From NCBI GenBank assembly GCA_900768755.1, contig CAAGDV010000031.1:42430-106429 (forward strand): DNA of 64,000 nt, read 5' to 3'. The translations under genes were made by a program, and so were the position numbers. The notes beneath the pieces are model-generated. The model ran no database searches, was not told where the DNA came from, and was given only the letters and a program-made list of their open reading frames with translations. Numbering within the stretch: position 1 is the first letter of the stretch; every line of letters starts with the position of its first letter. Below are positions 62,296-64,000 of this stretch, in pieces. The stretch is from Lachnospiraceae bacterium (GTDB lineage: Bacteria > Bacillota > Clostridia > Lachnospirales > Lachnospiraceae).

Positions 62296-63855
62296 ATGAG
62301 TAAGAAACCTACAGTTTTACTTATCCTTGACGGATACGGACTCAACGATAAGGTTGAGGGCAATGCGGTAGCGCAGGCAAAAACTCCCGTGATGGACAGA
62401 CTTATGAAGGAATATCCTTTTGTTAAGGGTAACGCAAGCGGAATGGCAGTAGGCCTTCCCGACGGACAGATGGGTAATTCAGAGGTTGGACATCTTAATA
62501 TGGGTGCCGGCCGTATTGTATATCAGGAGCTGACCAGAATCACAAAAGAGATTATGGACGGTGATTTCTTTAAGAACGAGGAACTTCTCCGCGCGTTTGA
62601 CAACTGCAGAAAGAACGACTCTGCATTTCATGCGTTCGGTCTTTTGAGCGACGGCGGCGTTCACAGCCACAACACGCATCTCTACGGACTTTTGGAAATG
62701 GCCAAAAGAGAGGGCATCGAGAAGGTTTATGTTCACTGCTTCCTTGACGGAAGAGATACACCGCCTCAGTCGGCAAAGGGCTTTATTGAAGACCTTGAGG
62801 CCGAGATGGCAAAAATCGGAGTAGGTAAGGTTGCGTCTGTTTCGGGCCGCTACTATGCGATGGACCGTGACAATAACTATGACAGGGTTCAGAAGGCATA
62901 TGACGCTCTTACAAAGGGCATCGGCAATGAAGCTGAAAGCGCATCAGCCGGTGTTACGGCTTCTTATGACGCAGGCGTCAATGATGAGTTTGTCGTTCCT
63001 TTTGTGGTGAAGGAAAACGGCGCTCCGGTAGCTACAATTAAGGACAAGGATTCGGTGGTATTCTTTAACTTCCGCCCTGACCGTGCGAGGGAGATTACAC
63101 ACTGCTTCTGTGATGACGATTTTGACAAATTTGACAGAGGGGCAAGAAAAGATATTGTATTTGTATGCTTCTCGGATTACGACCCGCTCATTCCGAATAA
63201 GTCGGTTGCATTCAAAAAAGTCGAAGTCACCAATACGTTTGGCGAGTGGCTTGCAGCTAACGGAATGAAACAGGCAAGAATCGCTGAGACAGAGAAATAT
63301 GCGCATGTTACATTTTTCTTTAACGGCGGAGTTGAAAAACCCAATGAAAACGAGGACAGAATTCTTGTTAATTCGCCCAAATATGTGGCAACATATGATA
63401 TCAAGCCACGTATGAGTGCTTACACCGTAACCGATAAACTGAGCGAAGCAATCACTGCAAAGGACGAAAGCGGCGATGCGCTGTATGATGTAATCATCTG
63501 CAATCTTGCCAACCCTGACATGGTAGGACACACCGGCGTTTTGGACGCCGCAGTAGAGGCTATTGAGGTTATCGACAAATGTGTGGGCGAGATTGAAAGG
63601 CTGATAAAAGAGGTTGGCGGAATTCTGTTCATCTGCGCTGACCACGGCAATGCCGAGCAGCTTATCGATTATGAGACCGGTGCACCGTTCACCGCTCATA
63701 CAACCAACCCTGTTCCGTTCATTCTTGTAAATGCGGACCCTTCGTACAAACTCAGGGAAGGCGGATGCCTTGCGGATATCATTCCTACACTTATTGAGTG
63801 CATGGGAATGGAGAAACCGGCGGAGATGACGGGAACTTCATTGATTGTGAAATAA
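62296..63855 (+). CDS. gpmI: 2,3-bisphosphoglycerate-independent phosphoglycerate mutase
   Basis: This Mn2+-dependent glycolytic enzyme interconverts 3- and 2-phosphoglycerate. The 519-residue protein has the metal-binding LLILDGYG, catalytic Ser62 in MGNSEVGHLN, substrate loop FLDGRDTPP, and C-terminal NPDMVGHTG and CADHGNAEQ. AAGGAG precedes the ATG. It has its own promoter and terminator. Confidence 0.97.
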   Translation: MSKKPTVLLILDGYGLNDKVEGNAVAQAKTPVMDRLMKEYPFVKGNASGMAVGLPDGQMGNSEVGHLNMGAGRIVYQELTRITKEIMDGDFFKNEELLRAFDNCRKNDSAFHAFGLLSDGGVHSHNTHLYGLLEMAKREGIEKVYVHCFLDGRDTPPQSAKGFIEDLEAEMAKIGVGKVASVSGRYYAMDRDNNYDRVQKAYDALTKGIGNEAESASAGVTASYDAGVNDEFVVPFVVKENGAPVATIKDKDSVVFFNFRPDRAREITHCFCDDDFDKFDRGARKDIVFVCFSDYDPLIPNKSVAFKKVEVTNTFGEWLAANGMKQARIAETEKYAHVTFFFNGGVEKPNENEDRILVNSPKYVATYDIKPRMSAYTVTDKLSEAITAKDESGDALYDVIICNLANPDMVGHTGVLDAAVEAIEVIDKCVGEIERLIKEVGGILFICADHGNAEQLIDYETGAPFTAHTTNPVPFILVNADPSYKLREGGCLADIIPTLIECMGMEKPAEMTGTSLIVK

Positions 63856-63883
63856 TAGTTCTTTTTCACTTGAATTATAAAGA

Positions 63884-63928
63884 CCTGTATGCTATGATAA
63901 CCGTAAGCATACAGGTTTTTCTTTTTTT
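63884..63928 (+). terminator. Terminator of gpmI
   Basis: CCTGTATGCT (63884-63893) pairs perfectly with AGCATACAGG (63906-63915), followed by TTTTTCTTTTTTT. The last 72 bases of the window hold no recognisable gene. Confidence 0.93.
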
Positions 63929-64000
63929 GCGGCGTTCGCCGGTTCTTTTATGGGATGTGTCGAAGACTCTATGCTTAACAATCACTTTTTTAATGCATAA

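Noticed and set aside
61109..63699. Long - strand frames opposite hemW/exonuclease III (261 codons) and gpmI (251 codons)
   Set aside because: Both are complementary-frame artefacts of strongly coding + strand genes.
1..64000. tRNA, rRNA, transposase, integrase, att sites, replication origin
   Set aside because: No cloverleaf, rRNA stretch, recombinase frame or clustered DnaA-box-like region was seen in the intergenic intervals.

Overview
The window looks like a chromosomal segment of a motile, endospore-lineage member of the Firmicutes, most likely the family Lachnospiraceae; the genus cannot be fixed from sequence alone. The evidence is a flagellar/chemotaxis operon in Clostridia order (flhA-flhF-flhG-PilZ-cheB-cheA-cheW-cheC-cheD-fliA), the sporulation genes gpr and spoIIP, AGGAGG-type ribosome binding sites, and the Firmicutes neighbourhood holA/rpsT/gpr/spoIIP/lepA/hemW. 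Secreted or surface glycan-active enzymes (GH2, SGNH esterase-like lipoprotein, GH5 with a carbohydrate-binding module) suggest a plant-fibre degrader.

Layout. 1-13.6 kb: the 3' part of a fla/che operon on the + strand, starting inside flhA and ending with DUF342, DUF6115-like and repeat-containing lipoprotein genes. 13.6-14.9 kb: an acetyltransferase and a glycosyltransferase. 15-17 kb: rpsB-tsf. 17.4-20.3 kb: a YjbR-MGMT fusion and a 7TM hybrid histidine kinase. 20.4-24.5 kb: divergent GH2 (-) and SGNH lipoprotein (+) genes sharing a compact, palindrome-containing control region. 24.6-27.1 kb: MFS exporter, nitroreductase and ArsR regulator. 27.0-28.5 kb: an A+T-rich insert with a strong promoter, a candidate 28-residue peptide gene and a papain/C39-like cysteine protease whose signal peptide is out of frame by one A in a run of A. 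28.5-32.2 kb: lipoprotein, two winged-helix regulators and citrate synthase; the citrate synthase operon has a highly structured leader holding a perfect CIRCE operator. 32.3-36.7 kb: ferric/phosphonate/polyamine-type ABC transporter with an HD-domain gene. 36.8-38.8 kb: truncated cytidylate-kinase-like fragment, MATE exporter, small protein. 38.8-44.9 kb: a second hybrid kinase, ThrE-like exporter pair, HD-GYP response regulator, MerR-YbjQ pair. 45-50.4 kb: holA, GH5 cellulase, rpsT (-), gpr, spoIIP. 50.3-52.7 kb: tyrA-aroA (-). 52.9-57.8 kb: dipeptide/oligopeptide ABC transporter. 57.9-64 kb: lepA, DUF5662-like gene, hemW, exonuclease III and gpmI.

The least explained signals are the CIRCE-bearing structured leader in front of a MarR-like/citrate synthase operon, the one-base frameshift next to the start codon of the secreted protease with a small peptide gene upstream, and a short repeated sequence (core AAGCCGTCATGCAGAAAT) that sits directly downstream of terminator-like hairpins at three places, plus a partial fourth. 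No rRNA, tRNA, CRISPR array, transposase or integrase was seen.
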